DNA of 48,230 nucleotides from Poseidonibacter ostreae (GCF_009208075.1 NZ_WFKJ01000022.1:1-48230); one strand, 5' to 3'; shown: positions 36,433-46,562, counted from the first letter of the stretch. A program made the numbers and translations. The notes: generated by a model not told the origin, from the sequence alone.

Positions 36433-37500
36433 ATGAATTTAGTTGGACTTGATTATGTAAATGATAAAGATAAAGAGTTAACTAAACTCTTTATTGAATC
36501 AAAAGGTATAAAAAAATATATCTTAGGAATAAATAAACTTGGAAAAAGTGTATTAAAACATCTAGAAGTTGATGGAATAATAGATGACTTTACAAGAGTA
36601 CAAAAATCAAGAAAAAAAACAGTACTTCAAATAGAAGATGTTCCTAAAGACTCTATTATTTTAACAGTTGCTACAGGAAGTCCACTTGAAGTAAATAATA
36701 AACTAGATGAGTTAGGATATACACACTTTAACTATTTAGCCTTTATAAGATACTCAAAATTAGATTTAATTCACCCTCCTTTTATTATGGACTTTAAAGA
36801 TGATTTTTTAGAAAACAAAAGTAGATACCAAGAGACTTACAATCTTTTAAGCGATGATAAATCAAAAGAAGTTTTTGAAAAAGTAATAAATTTTAAAATG
36901 AGTTTTGATTTGAGTTTTATGAAAGGTTTTACAAATAACTTTGATGAACAATATTTTGATAAAGATTTAATTCCAAATATTAAAAATATAACTTTTGTAG
37001 ATGGTGGTGCATATGTTGGTGATACACTTCCAAATATAATACAAAACTTTCCTGATTATAAAAAGATATATTGTATTGAACCAAATGATTTACATATAAA
37101 GATTGCCAAAAGAGACTTTTCAACTCAAAGAGATATAGAATTTATAAACTGTGGTTTAGGAAAAGAAAAAATAGAAATCAATCAAGCCCAAGAAACACAA
37201 GATATATGTGCACATGACTATCAAGCAATAAATATAAACACAATTGATAATCTAATAAAAGAAAAAGTAGATTTTATAAAACTTGATATTGAAGGTGCAG
37301 AACAAGATGCAATTATCGGTGCAAAAGAAACTATATTAAAGAATCATCCAATTTTAGCTATTTGTATCTATCATAAAGCTCAAGATTGGTATAAAGTGCC
37401 CCAGTTAGTACTTAGTGTTAGAAATGACTATAAAGTCTTTATACGCCATTATATGGAAGGCATTTATGAAACTGTTATGTATTTTATTCCAAAGAAGTAG
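36433..37500 (+). CDS. FkbM-family methyltransferase
   Basis: A 355-residue protein. An N-terminal domain of about 110 residues (KKYILGINKLGKSVLKHLE, KTVLQIEDVPKDSIILTVA) resembles a nucleotide-binding fold. The C-terminal FkbM methyltransferase domain has NITFVDGGAYVGDTLPNII (SAM motif I), KKIYCIEPNDLHIKIAKRD and VDFIKLDIEGAEQDAIIGA. Such enzymes O-methylate sugars or natural products. The substrate is unknown; the gene sits 2 bp after the DUF234 gene. A role in glycan modification is possible but unproven. Confidence 0.85.
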   Translation: MNLVGLDYVNDKDKELTKLFIESKGIKKYILGINKLGKSVLKHLEVDGIIDDFTRVQKSRKKTVLQIEDVPKDSIILTVATGSPLEVNNKLDELGYTHFNYLAFIRYSKLDLIHPPFIMDFKDDFLENKSRYQETYNLLSDDKSKEVFEKVINFKMSFDLSFMKGFTNNFDEQYFDKDLIPNIKNITFVDGGAYVGDTLPNIIQNFPDYKKIYCIEPNDLHIKIAKRDFSTQRDIEFINCGLGKEKIEINQAQETQDICAHDYQAININTIDNLIKEKVDFIKLDIEGAEQDAIIGAKETILKNHPILAICIYHKAQDWYKVPQLVLSVRNDYKVFIRHYMEGIYETVMYFIPKK

Positions 37501-37534
37501 AGATTAAAACCCTTACTTCTAAAGATAAGAAAAA

Positions 37535-37885
37535 CTAGTTTTTAGCAGCAGTAACTATAATCTCAACTAAAGTTTCTACACTTGCCATATTTGTTTCAAC
37601 ACAAGCACGTGCTGGTGGATTTTCTTTTGAAACCCATTCATCCCAAACACTATTAAAACCTGCAAAGTCTCTATAAATATCCTTTACAAATATTTCTACT
37701 CTTAAAATATCATGCTTAGTAACTTCAACTTCAGCAAGTCTTTCTTCAGCAATTGCTAAAACTCTAGCAGCTTGACCTTTGATATCAAGTGTTTTATCAT
37801 CAGATACAATTCCAGCTAAATATACCGTATTATTGTGAACTACTGTTCTACTCATTCTTTCGTTTACTTGTTTTCTAATAACCAT
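37535..37885 (-). CDS. RidA/YjgF-family protein
   Basis: A 116-residue trimeric deaminase-fold protein. HNNTVYLAGIVSDD, the QAARVLAIAEERLAEV helix and the conserved arginine in NPPARACVETNMAS identify the RidA superfamily. RidA hydrolyses reactive enamine/imine intermediates; some subgroups differ, so the subfamily should be checked. It lies 11 bp after the ABC-F gene on the same strand. Confidence 0.9.
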   Translation of the reverse strand: MVIRKQVNERMSRTVVHNNTVYLAGIVSDDKTLDIKGQAARVLAIAEERLAEVEVTKHDILRVEIFVKDIYRDFAGFNSVWDEWVSKENPPARACVETNMASVETLVEIIVTAAKN

Positions 37886-37896
37886 TTTATTTCCTT

Positions 37897-39729
37897 TTAT
37901 TGTAGCTTTTCTATTTTAGCATTATACTCGTCTAAAATTTCATCCATTTTTAATTGTTCAACTTCTAAAGCTGCAAATTTTTCATCGATTTTACTTTGAT
38001 TAACTTTTACAGCTTTTGAAAGTTCCATAACTTTTGCATTATCTCCTGCATTTGAAGCTTGTACTAGTTCATGTTGTTCTGTTTCTATTATATCTTCAAT
38101 TTCCATGATCTCATTTTCATATTTTTCAACTTTTTTCTTTAATGAAGAAGTTAATTTATTTCGCTCTGTAAGTAAAGCTGTTCTTTTCTTTTTATTCTCT
38201 TTTTTATTAACTTTAGGTTTAGATTTAACTTTTACTTCACCCTCTTCTTCTTCCCAACCAATCTTTTCTAAGAAGTCATCATATCTTCCATCAAAATAGT
38301 CAGCTCCACCTTTTGAGAAGATAATTAGTCTATCACATACACGTCTTAAAAGTTCTTCACTATGTGTTACAACAATACATGAACCAGGGAAGTTTTCAAT
38401 AGCAGTTGTTAAAGAATCAATTGATTCCATATCAAGGTGATTTGTAGGCTCATCTAGAAATAAGATATTTACATCTTTTGCTAATATTTTTCCAAGCATT
38501 ACTCTAGATTTTTCACCACCTGAAAGTAATGATACTTTCTTTTTACTATCATCTCCTGAAAACATCATAGAACCAGAAATTGCACGTACACTAGATTCTG
38601 CTAGTTTTATATTTCCTGTTTGGATTTCATCCATAACTGAATTTTCTGGATTTAAATGGTCAATATTTGTTTGTCCAAAGTGTCCAAAAGTACTAGTTCC
38701 ATGATAATCAACTTTTCCACTTAATTGTTTAAGTTCACCTGCAATTACATTTAGTAGAGTTGATTTTCCTTTACCATTTTTTCCAATAATTCCTAAAGTC
38801 TCACCTTTTTTAAGTGTAAAAGAAATATCTTTAAAAAGAATATTATCACTTGAGTATCCAAAACCAACATCTTTAACATCTAATAATACTTTTGCAGGAG
38901 TTTCTTTAAAGTTAAAATCAAAGTCTAAAGTATTATCATGAACAATTGAGCTTAAATCATCCATTTTATCAAGCTCTTTTTGTTTTGATTGTGCTTGTGC
39001 TGCCGTTGAAGCTCTTGCTTTATTTTTAGCAATAAACTCTAATAGTTCTTTTCTTTTTTTATCTTGAGTTGCTTTTTGTTTTTCATGATGTTCATCATTT
39101 GATGCTATTTGTGCATAAAATTTATGAGTATTTCCAGGTATTACTTCAAGATTTCGTCTTACTAATCCCATAGTATGTGTAGTAACATGATCCATAAAAT
39201 CTCTATCATGGGTAATAATTATAACCTCACCCTCGAAACTTTTTAAAAATGCTTTTAACCAACGTAAAGATAGAATATCAAGGTAGTTTGTAGGCTCATC
39301 TAGTAATAATAAGTTTGGTTCAGTTACTAATAATTTAGCAAGATTTATTCTAATTTGATAACCCCCTGAAAAAGATAAAGGATCTTTATCTAAATCTTCA
39401 TCTGTAAAACCTAAACCAAATAAAATCTTTTCAACTTTATAAACATTATACATATCTTCTTCACTCAAAGATAAAGCAGCTTCATCTCTTACAGTTTTTT
39501 CAGTGAAAACTAAGTGCTGTTTTAATGCACCAATTTTATAGTTTTTAGGAATACTAATTACTCCCTCATCACTAAATTCTTCTCCTAGAATTAGTTTAAA
39601 TATTGTAGATTTTCCACTACCATTTCGTCCAACAAGTCCTATTTTATTACCTTTGTTTAATCTAAAGTTTAAATTAGAAAATAGTTCTTTTTGACCATAG
39701 GATTTGGATACATTTATAAGTTCTATCAT
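37897..39729 (-). CDS. ABC-F ATPase, Uup-like
   Basis: A 610-residue cytoplasmic protein with two ABC domains. The first has GRNGSGKST, LSFSGGYQIRINLAK and LLLLDEPTNYLD. The second has GKNGKGKST, LLSGGEKSRVMLGK and ILFLDEPTNHLD, and the domains are joined by a linker with basic helices. There is no membrane domain. The C-terminal extension (about 510-610) is a charged coiled coil like that of Uup. ABC-F proteins act on ribosomes to relieve stalling or modulate the E site. The role is inferred from the family. Confidence 0.92.
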   Translation of the reverse strand: MIELINVSKSYGQKELFSNLNFRLNKGNKIGLVGRNGSGKSTIFKLILGEEFSDEGVISIPKNYKIGALKQHLVFTEKTVRDEAALSLSEEDMYNVYKVEKILFGLGFTDEDLDKDPLSFSGGYQIRINLAKLLVTEPNLLLLDEPTNYLDILSLRWLKAFLKSFEGEVIIITHDRDFMDHVTTHTMGLVRRNLEVIPGNTHKFYAQIASNDEHHEKQKATQDKKRKELLEFIAKNKARASTAAQAQSKQKELDKMDDLSSIVHDNTLDFDFNFKETPAKVLLDVKDVGFGYSSDNILFKDISFTLKKGETLGIIGKNGKGKSTLLNVIAGELKQLSGKVDYHGTSTFGHFGQTNIDHLNPENSVMDEIQTGNIKLAESSVRAISGSMMFSGDDSKKKVSLLSGGEKSRVMLGKILAKDVNILFLDEPTNHLDMESIDSLTTAIENFPGSCIVVTHSEELLRRVCDRLIIFSKGGADYFDGRYDDFLEKIGWEEEEGEVKVKSKPKVNKKENKKKRTALLTERNKLTSSLKKKVEKYENEIMEIEDIIETEQHELVQASNAGDNAKVMELSKAVKVNQSKIDEKFAALEVEQLKMDEILDEYNAKIEKLQ

Positions 39730-39784
39730 ATTACTCTTTTTTATTTATTTATAAATCGGATTATACGCAATAAGGAGTTATAGC

Positions 39785-41812
39785 CTAATTAAAAAAGCCT
39801 ATTTTTTTTATATCTTCAATTATCTTTTCAAAATCATTTCCATAAGCAAAGCAAACACCAATTTTACATGCTAAATATTTTTTATCTCTATTTATCTTTT
39901 TTAATATAAATGGCAAATCTGGCATAGTTTTATTTTTAAACATATCTTTTCTAGCTTTTAAAACTATATACCCATTTTCATAAGCTATATAACTACGTAA
40001 TAACCATGATACTGAGCTTGGATTTGAATAGAGTATTGTACTACTTGATTTAATAGATTCTTTAGCAATATTTTGTAAATTTAAATCATCATCTAAAGCT
40101 GCAATTTTTAGTATATTATCAATCATATTTGACAAGGAACTTTTATAAGCGCTATCATAAACATCAGCATTTGCTATAAAACTATCATCACTCATTTTCC
40201 ATCTTTTATCTTTATAAAATTTGACTATTGCTTCTTTATTTAACTTTTTTGCCATATCTAAATATTTTGAATCTAAGGAATAATCATAAGCTTTTAAAAG
40301 TGCAGTAATTATAAAAGAATAGTCTTCTAATAAGGCCTTAACTTTTGGTTTTTTATCTATTAGTTTTTGGTGATATAAAGTATTATTTATATATAAATTT
40401 TCAAGTAATATATTTAAGTGTTTTAATCCCTTTTTACTATACTCTTTATTGATTTTTCCTGCTTCAAATAATGAAGAGATATATAAACTATTCCAAGATG
40501 TCAAAATCTTATAATCAATAAAAGGGTATTTTTTCTTTTCTCTAAATTCTTTTAAATCTTTTTTTATTTGTTGAAGATTAATAGGAATATTTTCCAAGGA
40601 TTTTTTTGTTAAATAAGGATTGTTATAGTTGTATTCAAAATTTCCCTCTAAAACAATATTAAAGTACTCTAAAATATTTTCAATTTGATTTTCATCATAT
40701 CCTTTTTGCTCTAGAAATTCATATACTTCATCATAAACAAATACAAAATAAACACCCTCTTCTTTTTTGCCATCAAATAAACTATCAGCATCACTTGCAC
40801 TATAAAAAAGATTTTGCTTGTTAAACCTTATATCTACAAAAGATATAATTTCATCTAGAATATTTTTATAAAAGATATCATTAGTTATTCTATAGGCTTT
40901 TGAATAAACACCTAATAGTTCTGCATTTGTATAAAGCATTTTTTCAAAGTGTGGAATCATCCACATTTTATCTACACTATATCTATAAAAACCTCCCTCT
41001 ATTTGATCATAAATACCACCATTTGCCATACTTTTTAAGGTTTTTGTAGCTATTTCTAATGCTTTTTTATTTTTTGTTATTGCATAAATATCAAGTAAAG
41101 TTTCTATTTTAGAAGCATTAGGAAATTTAGGTCTATTTGAGAAGCCGTGATATTTTTCATCAAAACTATCTTCAACTTGCTTTATATATTTATCAACTAT
41201 TTGTTTTTCTAAACTTGTGGGTTTAAAACTTTGATTTTCATACTCTTTTAAAACCTCTTCTATTTCTTGTGCAGTTTTTACAACTTTTTCATTTTCATTA
41301 ATGAAAATATCATTAATGTTTTTTAAAACTTCTCTTATTCCAACACTACCATTTCTAGCATCATAAGGTATATATGTATTTGCAAAAAATGCTTTTTTAT
41401 TAGGTGTTAATATTACAGTAAGTGGCCAACCACCACTTCTATTATTTATTAGACTATGAACATTTTGATAATATTTATCTATATGAGGCATTTCTTCTCT
41501 ATCAATTTTTATTGATATATAGTTTTTATTTAAAATATTTGCAACTTCAATATTCTCAAAAGATTCTTCTTCCATAACATGACACCAATGACAAGTGCTA
41601 TATCCAATAGATAAAAAAATTGCTTTATTTTCTTGTTTTGCTTTTTTAAAAGCTTCTTCATTCCATGCATACCAGTTAACTGGATTATGTGAGTGTTGTT
41701 TTAAATAAGGAGAATCTTCATTGATTAATGAGTTTGTATAAGTCTCTTTTGCATTTAAATATAAAAAGAATATAGGAAAAAATAGTAAAAGTATTAAGTT
41801 TTTAAATTTCAT
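39785..41812 (-). CDS. DUF255 thioredoxin-domain protein (YyaL/SPATA20-like), exported
   Basis: A 675-residue protein. An N-terminal signal peptide ([19 protein letters not shown]) is followed by a thioredoxin-like domain with [17 protein letters not shown] (CxxC) and [16 protein letters not shown] long (alpha/alpha)6-barrel glucosaminidase-like domain follows ([42 protein letters not shown]). The family is the DUF255 group, whose enzymatic function is unresolved. Unlike many family members, it appears to be exported. Confidence 0.85.
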   Translation of the reverse strand: MKFKNLILLLFFPIFFLYLNAKETYTNSLINEDSPYLKQHSHNPVNWYAWNEEAFKKAKQENKAIFLSIGYSTCHWCHVMEEESFENIEVANILNKNYISIKIDREEMPHIDKYYQNVHSLINNRSGGWPLTVILTPNKKAFFANTYIPYDARNGSVGIREVLKNINDIFINENEKVVKTAQEIEEVLKEYENQSFKPTSLEKQIVDKYIKQVEDSFDEKYHGFSNRPKFPNASKIETLLDIYAITKNKKALEIATKTLKSMANGGIYDQIEGGFYRYSVDKMWMIPHFEKMLYTNAELLGVYSKAYRITNDIFYKNILDEIISFVDIRFNKQNLFYSASDADSLFDGKKEEGVYFVFVYDEVYEFLEQKGYDENQIENILEYFNIVLEGNFEYNYNNPYLTKKSLENIPINLQQIKKDLKEFREKKKYPFIDYKILTSWNSLYISSLFEAGKINKEYSKKGLKHLNILLENLYINNTLYHQKLIDKKPKVKALLEDYSFIITALLKAYDYSLDSKYLDMAKKLNKEAIVKFYKDKRWKMSDDSFIANADVYDSAYKSSLSNMIDNILKIAALDDDLNLQNIAKESIKSSSTILYSNPSSVSWLLRSYIAYENGYIVLKARKDMFKNKTMPDLPFILKKINRDKKYLACKIGVCFAYGNDFEKIIEDIKKIGFFN

Positions 41813-41874
41813 AACATTATCCTAATATATGATAATTATATATTAGGATAAGTATGTTTAGTATTTGTTAATTA

Positions 41875-43062
41875 CTAGTGTAAATCAGCGTTTAATTTGA
41901 TTTCTCTAGTTGATCTCATTGCAATAATTTGACCATTTACAGAGTTTTGTCTAAAGTGAACTCCATTTACACCTAAGAAATCCATACCTCTCATAAGAGA
42001 TTTAATTTCTTTTTCTGGATTAGCTTTAGCAATTGCTTCAACAGCTTTTTCAGATAATGTGATTTTTGTTCCTGGTAAAATAGTTACACCAGCATCTAAA
42101 ATACAACCATCACCAATAGCAGTACCAGTACAAGAGTTTGCACCTAATAATGTATTTTCACCAATAGAAACAGGAACACCATCAGTTCCAGAAAGAACAC
42201 CTAAAATAGAAGCTCCACCACCAACATCAGAACCAGCACCAACTACAGCAGATGAAGAAATTCTTCCCTCAACCATTACTGAACCTTCAGTTCCAGCATT
42301 AAAGTTAATATATGCAGCACCAGGCATTACAGTAGTACCAGCTGCTAATTGTGCACCCATTCTTACTTTTGAAGTTTCTAAAATTCTTGTGTTATCTGCT
42401 AAGATTACATGAGATAATAATCTTGGGAATTTATCTACCATATCAATTGCAGGATATTTTCCTGATAATTTTAATGAAATTTCATTAGCTCTTAACCAGT
42501 CTAATTCAAGTGGTTGATTTCCAACCCATGCACAGTTATGAAGTTTTCCAAATACACCATTTAAGTTTAATGATCTTAAAGCTGCTTTTCCAGTTGATAA
42601 TGCATATAATTTTAAATATGCAGTTTCAGTTGAAGCAACATCTGCATCTTCAAAAATAAATACAACTTTATAATCATCAGCAGTTAATCCTGAATCAATT
42701 GGTAAAGATGCAAGTGTTGAAATAACTTGAACATTTTTATGATCTTCACCTTTTGCTTCTGCAATATAAGGAGTAAATGCTTTAACACACTCTTCTAAGA
42801 ATACATCAGAAATATTACAAACTAATTCAGAACCTGTTGTATCTACATTTTCACCAGCAATTTTAAGTGCATTTAATAAAACAGCTGCACTACCGTTGTT
42901 TTCGTTCCAGTTAATAATTGGGAAAGTTGCTTGTAAGATTTTTGAAGAGTCTAATTGACCTCTATCTACTTTTGCAATACCAAATCCAATTGGGTTTCTA
43001 TACCAGTCTTGTGATTGTACATCTTCTATTAATTGTTTAAATTCTTCTTTAGTGTTAGCCAT
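41875..43062 (-). CDS. dapD: Tetrahydrodipicolinate N-succinyltransferase, long form
   Basis: A 395-residue enzyme transferring succinyl from succinyl-CoA to tetrahydrodipicolinate in lysine/meso-DAP synthesis. The left-handed beta helix hexapeptide repeats run from ILETSKVRMGAQLAAGTTV through GRISSSAVVGAGSDVGGGA and VSIGENTLLGANSCTGTAI. The length matches the long DapD of Campylobacterota rather than the 275-residue E. coli enzyme. The ATG at 43062 has GGAG 6 nt upstream; an in-frame ATG at 43089 lies further out without a Shine-Dalgarno. The promoter -10 is at 43088-43093. Confidence 0.92.
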   Translation of the reverse strand: MANTKEEFKQLIEDVQSQDWYRNPIGFGIAKVDRGQLDSSKILQATFPIINWNENNGSAAVLLNALKIAGENVDTTGSELVCNISDVFLEECVKAFTPYIAEAKGEDHKNVQVISTLASLPIDSGLTADDYKVVFIFEDADVASTETAYLKLYALSTGKAALRSLNLNGVFGKLHNCAWVGNQPLELDWLRANEISLKLSGKYPAIDMVDKFPRLLSHVILADNTRILETSKVRMGAQLAAGTTVMPGAAYINFNAGTEGSVMVEGRISSSAVVGAGSDVGGGASILGVLSGTDGVPVSIGENTLLGANSCTGTAIGDGCILDAGVTILPGTKITLSEKAVEAIAKANPEKEIKSLMRGMDFLGVNGVHFRQNSVNGQIIAMRSTREIKLNADLH

Positions 43063-43087
43063 TAAAAACTCCATAATTTTTTGGGGC

Positions 43088-43093
43088 ATTATA
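43088..43093 (-). promoter_or_regulatory. dapD -10 element
   Basis: TATAAT on the minus strand, preceded by TAG (TAGTATAATGCC), about 25 bp before the dapD ATG. No -35 box is seen. Transcription would start near 43081, giving a short leader of about 19 nt. Confidence 0.5.
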
Positions 43094-43155
43094 CTATAAA
43101 GTAAAATAAAGGAAGTTTAAAAGATACAAATATATTTCAATAACAACTCTTAATA

Positions 43156-43188
43156 TTTGTAATCATTTTGTAATTTCCAATATATAAA
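43156..43188 (+). promoter_or_regulatory. Pho-box-like direct repeats and -10 for phoX
   Basis: TTTGTAAT occurs at 43156-43163 and 43167-43174, an 11-nt period, followed by TATAAA at 43183-43188. Repeats with an 11-nt period that stand in place of a -35 box are the organisation of PhoB boxes. The sequence itself is not the E. coli consensus. The phoX ATG is 28 bp further on. Confidence 0.5.
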
Positions 43189-43215
43189 ATGTCATCAATA
43201 AAAAAAGGATAAAAT

Positions 43216-45405
43216 ATGAAAACACCACTTAGTAAAAATCATCCAATGTCACCAAATGGTCAAGATTCAATTTCTAAAAACAATTCAAATAGTTTATCAA
43301 TAGAAGAAATTATTGAATCTAGGGTTTCTAGAAGAACGTTAATAAAAGGTAGTTTAGCACTTGTTGCAGGAAGTTTCTTAGGTTTAAATTCAACAGCACA
43401 TGCTAGTAGTAAAAATAGTATTTCAAATGCAGTAGCAAATGCCCTATTAGATTTCAATCCAGTGCCAAAAAACTTAAATGATGTAGTTACAATACCTGAA
43501 GGCTATAGCGTAGATGTATTATATAGATTAGGTGATCCTATAAATAACTTTACTTCTGAGTATAAAAATGATGGAACAGATACAGACTTTAATAATAGAG
43601 CTGGAGATCATCATGATGGAATGTTCTATTTTGGAATGAATGATGAAGGAACAGCAAAAGATTTAAATAATTCTAATAGAGGATTATTATGTATGAATCA
43701 TGAAAATATTACAGAGATATTTTTACATACTGAAAAGGAATGGGATAATTATGATAGAACAAGTAGAACAGCTGCACAAATAGATAAAGAAGTATCAGCT
43801 CATGGTGTATCAGTTATTGAAATCAAAAAAGGTAAAAATGGCTTTAATTTAAATAAAAATTCAGTTTTTAATAAAAGAATTACTGCACAAACTCCAATAG
43901 ATATTAACGGTCCTTTACAAAATCATGATTTAGTAAAAACTAAATACTCAAAAGATGGTTCACAAACAAGAGGAACTTTAAATAACTGTGCTAGTGGATT
44001 AACTCCATGGGGAACTTATCTTACATGTGAAGAAAATTGGGCAGGATATTTTAAAAGATCAAATAGTACTTTATTATCTGATAAAAAAGCAGCTAGTACA
44101 CAAAATAGATATATGGGATCAAAAGAGTCAGATGGCTCTTATGGTTGGGCAAATTCTAAAACTAATAATGATCTTTATGATAGATGGAATATTATTCCTA
44201 ATGCAAACCAAGCAGTTGAAGATTACAGAAATGCAGCAAATACATTTGGTTGGGTAGTTGAAATTGATCCTTTTAATCCAACAATGACTCCTAGAAAAAG
44301 AACAGCACTTGGAAGAATGGGACATGAAGGTGCAATGCCAGGAAATGTAAAAGAAGGAGAACCTTTAGTTTATTATATGGGTGATGATTCAAAAGGTGAA
44401 TATGTTTATAAATATGTATCAAGATTAAAATGGAATGAAAAAGATAGAAATGGTGGATTAGATATTGGAAATAAATACTTAGATGATGGAAAACTTTTTG
44501 TTGCAAAATTTAATGAAGATGGTTCAGGAGAATGGCTAGAATTATCAATGTCAAATGAAGATATTAAATCTTATAAAAAATATTCATTTGATGATTTAGG
44601 AGATTTATTAGTAAATACTAGACATGCAGCTGATGCAGTAGGAGCAACTCCAATGGACAGACCAGAATGGGCAGGAATTCATCCAAACACAGGAGATATT
44701 TACGTAACATTAACTAATAATTCAAAAAGAGGAAATAGTATGCAATTAGATGCATCAAATCCAAGATATTATTCTGATACAAAAAATAGTTCTTCAAGAG
44801 ATGGAAATGTTAATGGTCAAATTATGAGAATTCAAGAACTTGAAAATAATGCAAGTGTAAGCTCTTTTAACTGGGATATTTATTTATTTGGTGCACAAGC
44901 TGATGCTAATGGAAATATAAATATTTCAAAACTAACAGATGATAATGACTTTTCAAGTCCTGATGGATTATATTTTAGTCAGGCTTCAAAAGGTTTAATG
45001 TGGCTACAAACTGATGATAGTGCTTATACAGATGTCTCAAACTGTATGATGCTTGCTGCACTTCCTGGAAAACACAATGATGGAGGAAGTACACAAATCA
45101 CAAATAAAAGTGTTCCTACAAATAATAATCAAGATGAAACAATAACTACAAAAGTAGGGGCAGAAGCTTCAACTAAAAATCTAAAAAGATTTTTAGTTGG
45201 TCCAAAAGAGTGTGAGATTACTGGAATTGCTGAAACTCCTGATGGAAAAACAATCTTTGTAAATATCCAACACCCAGGTGAAAAAACTAAAGATTTAAAG
45301 AATGCATCATTATATGGAAGTAATTGGCCAGATAAAGGAACAGCTAGACCTAGGTCTGCTACTGTTGTTATTACAAAAAATGATAATGGAATTGTTGGTT
45401 CATAA
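43216..45405 (+). CDS. phoX: PhoX-family alkaline phosphatase, Tat-exported
   Basis: A 729-residue secreted phosphatase that frees phosphate from organic esters, expected to use Ca2+/Fe. The twin-arginine signal SRRTLIKGSLALVAGSFLG is about residues 36-54, followed by an AHA cleavage site, consistent with Tat export of a cofactor-loaded enzyme. PhoX/DUF839 features include LLCMNHENITEIFLH, CASGLTPWGTYLTCEENWAG, GRMGHEGAM, VYYMGDDSKGEYVYKYVS and FSSPDGLYFS. The Tat motif lies after a 35-residue hydrophilic N-extension. It should be induced by phosphate starvation; 11-nt direct repeats lie upstream. It is a single-gene unit closed by a hairpin. Confidence 0.92.
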   Translation: MKTPLSKNHPMSPNGQDSISKNNSNSLSIEEIIESRVSRRTLIKGSLALVAGSFLGLNSTAHASSKNSISNAVANALLDFNPVPKNLNDVVTIPEGYSVDVLYRLGDPINNFTSEYKNDGTDTDFNNRAGDHHDGMFYFGMNDEGTAKDLNNSNRGLLCMNHENITEIFLHTEKEWDNYDRTSRTAAQIDKEVSAHGVSVIEIKKGKNGFNLNKNSVFNKRITAQTPIDINGPLQNHDLVKTKYSKDGSQTRGTLNNCASGLTPWGTYLTCEENWAGYFKRSNSTLLSDKKAASTQNRYMGSKESDGSYGWANSKTNNDLYDRWNIIPNANQAVEDYRNAANTFGWVVEIDPFNPTMTPRKRTALGRMGHEGAMPGNVKEGEPLVYYMGDDSKGEYVYKYVSRLKWNEKDRNGGLDIGNKYLDDGKLFVAKFNEDGSGEWLELSMSNEDIKSYKKYSFDDLGDLLVNTRHAADAVGATPMDRPEWAGIHPNTGDIYVTLTNNSKRGNSMQLDASNPRYYSDTKNSSSRDGNVNGQIMRIQELENNASVSSFNWDIYLFGAQADANGNINISKLTDDNDFSSPDGLYFSQASKGLMWLQTDDSAYTDVSNCMMLAALPGKHNDGGSTQITNKSVPTNNNQDETITTKVGAEASTKNLKRFLVGPKECEITGIAETPDGKTIFVNIQHPGEKTKDLKNASLYGSNWPDKGTARPRSATVVITKNDNGIVGS

Positions 45406-45426
45406 AATTAAAAACTAAATAAGAAT

Positions 45427-45452
45427 ATCTATCTAAATATACTAGATAGATG
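45427..45452 (+). terminator. Hairpin terminator after phoX
   Basis: ATCTATCTA and TAGATAGAT form a 9-bp AT-rich stem with a 7-nt loop, followed by GTTCTGTTTT. It starts 21 bp after the phoX stop. Confidence 0.55.
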
Positions 45453-45565
45453 TTCTGTTTTATTAGTCATAGATTTTTGCTAATAATTCTTCATGAATAA
45501 TATTTTCTATTTTTAATTCATACCTATTATTTCTTTTATTCCTATTCCCTTTCTCTAGCTTGTTA

Positions 45566-45895
45566 TCATTTCGTTTTAAGTAATCTTTGAAATAGTACAT
45601 CTTCTAAATTTCTACTTGAATCTACTACTAATAAAATATATACTTTTTTATCATCAAATTTATATATTATTCGCCATCTTTTATATATAATTTCTCTATA
45701 TTTTAAAATACCTATTTGCTGTAACTCGGGTACAATTCTTTTTCTTTTTGGAAAAGTATATAAACTATTACACTCTTCTTTAATTCCAAAAAATATTTTC
45801 TTTGCAATACTTAAACTATCAATTTTAATGTATTCAATAATTGATTCTAAATCAAATTGGGCACTATTTGTCCATATCACTTCAAATTGGTTCAT
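45566..45895 (-). CDS. ParE/RelE-superfamily toxin
   Basis: A 109-residue toxin. FEVIWTNSAQFDLESIIEYI (helices alpha1-alpha2 of the RelE/ParE fold), the SLYTFPKRKRIVPEL segment with conserved Pro-x-x-x-Arg, and YREIIYKRWRIIYKFDDKKVYIL are typical of the family. The late VVDSSRNLEDVL segment fits the ParE branch. ParE toxins act on gyrase and RelE toxins on mRNA; which applies here is not settled. It is 6 bp downstream of its Phd/YefM-type antitoxin. Confidence 0.88.
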   Translation of the reverse strand: MNQFEVIWTNSAQFDLESIIEYIKIDSLSIAKKIFFGIKEECNSLYTFPKRKRIVPELQQIGILKYREIIYKRWRIIYKFDDKKVYILLVVDSSRNLEDVLFQRLLKTK

Positions 45896-45901
45896 ATGAT
45901 T

Positions 45902-46174
45902 TTATCCAAATAGTTTATCTTCTAAAGTGTCAAACATTTTTTCTTGTTTTGTGGTATTATTGTTCTCGATATCATTTTCACTTTGAACAATTAATTTTAA
46001 TAAATTTAAAGAATTCTGTAAGTTTTCATAAGTTTTAATATCTTGAACAACTGCTTTAGCCTCACCATTTTGCGTTATGATTATAGTTCTTTGATTTTCA
46101 TTTACACTATTTATAATATCAGCTGTTTTTGTTTTTAAATAACTAATTGGTTTTATATCTTGACTCAAATGCAT
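45902..46174 (-). CDS. Phd/YefM-family antitoxin
   Basis: A 90-residue antitoxin from the ATG at 46174. DIKPISYLKTKTADIINSV and IIITQNGEAKAVVQDIKTYE are the Phd/YefM DNA-binding and dimerisation signature. The C-terminal tail (NNTTKQEKMFDTLEDKLFG) would wrap the toxin. AGGTGG lies before this ATG; a GTG 9 nt upstream is in frame but overlaps the Shine-Dalgarno. It is likely to repress its own promoter with the toxin. Confidence 0.92.
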   Translation of the reverse strand: MHLSQDIKPISYLKTKTADIINSVNENQRTIIITQNGEAKAVVQDIKTYENLQNSLNLLKLIVQSENDIENNNTTKQEKMFDTLEDKLFG

Positions 46175-46382
46175 TTTATCCACCTTTAAATTTATGATAA
46201 TATATTGTATTAAATTTAGTCTTAATTTAGTATTATTTTTAATTATATCCTATGGTGATATACGAATAAATCTATTCTTATTTTAGTTGGTATAATAAAT
46301 CCTTTTGGATTTTTAATAATATTATATTTTATTTAATTAAAAAGAAGTGTTCTTATTTGAAAAGTGGAAATTCATGACCTGA

Positions 46383-46562
46383 CCCCTATTTTTTTTAAAT
46401 AATGAAGAGTTACCCCAAGAAGCTAGAGACCATTTTCTAAGTGGAGAGTGGAAAGATACAAAAGAGTTTCATATAAGTGGTGATTTACTTGTAATTTATA
46501 TGATAACTGATAATACTCTGCAACTTCTTAGAATTGGAACTCATTCTCAACTTTTTAAATAA
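46383..46562 (+). pseudogene. YafQ-like toxin fragment, 5' end missing
   Basis: The frame from just after an in-frame TGA reads LNNEELPQEARDHFLSGEW, DTKEFHISGDLLVIYMI and LQLLRIGTHSQLF, matching the C-terminal two-thirds of YafQ-type RelE toxins. No start codon exists and the N-terminal third is absent, as is an antitoxin. It abuts TGACCTGACCCC at 46375-46386, a string often seen at REP/IS200-like element ends. It is probably an inactive remnant. Confidence 0.7.

Noticed and set aside
37524-37545. Palindrome AAAAACTAGTTTTT between the FkbM and RidA genes
   Set aside because: It has no loop and overlaps the RidA stop region; it may help termination, but the stem is too AT-rich and short to call.
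45463-45600. 45-codon minus-strand ORF overlapping the end of the ParE-like toxin gene
   Set aside because: Its start lies inside the toxin gene with a poor Shine-Dalgarno, and the product is highly charged with no recognisable pattern. It could be the tail of a lost gene, but evidence is too thin.
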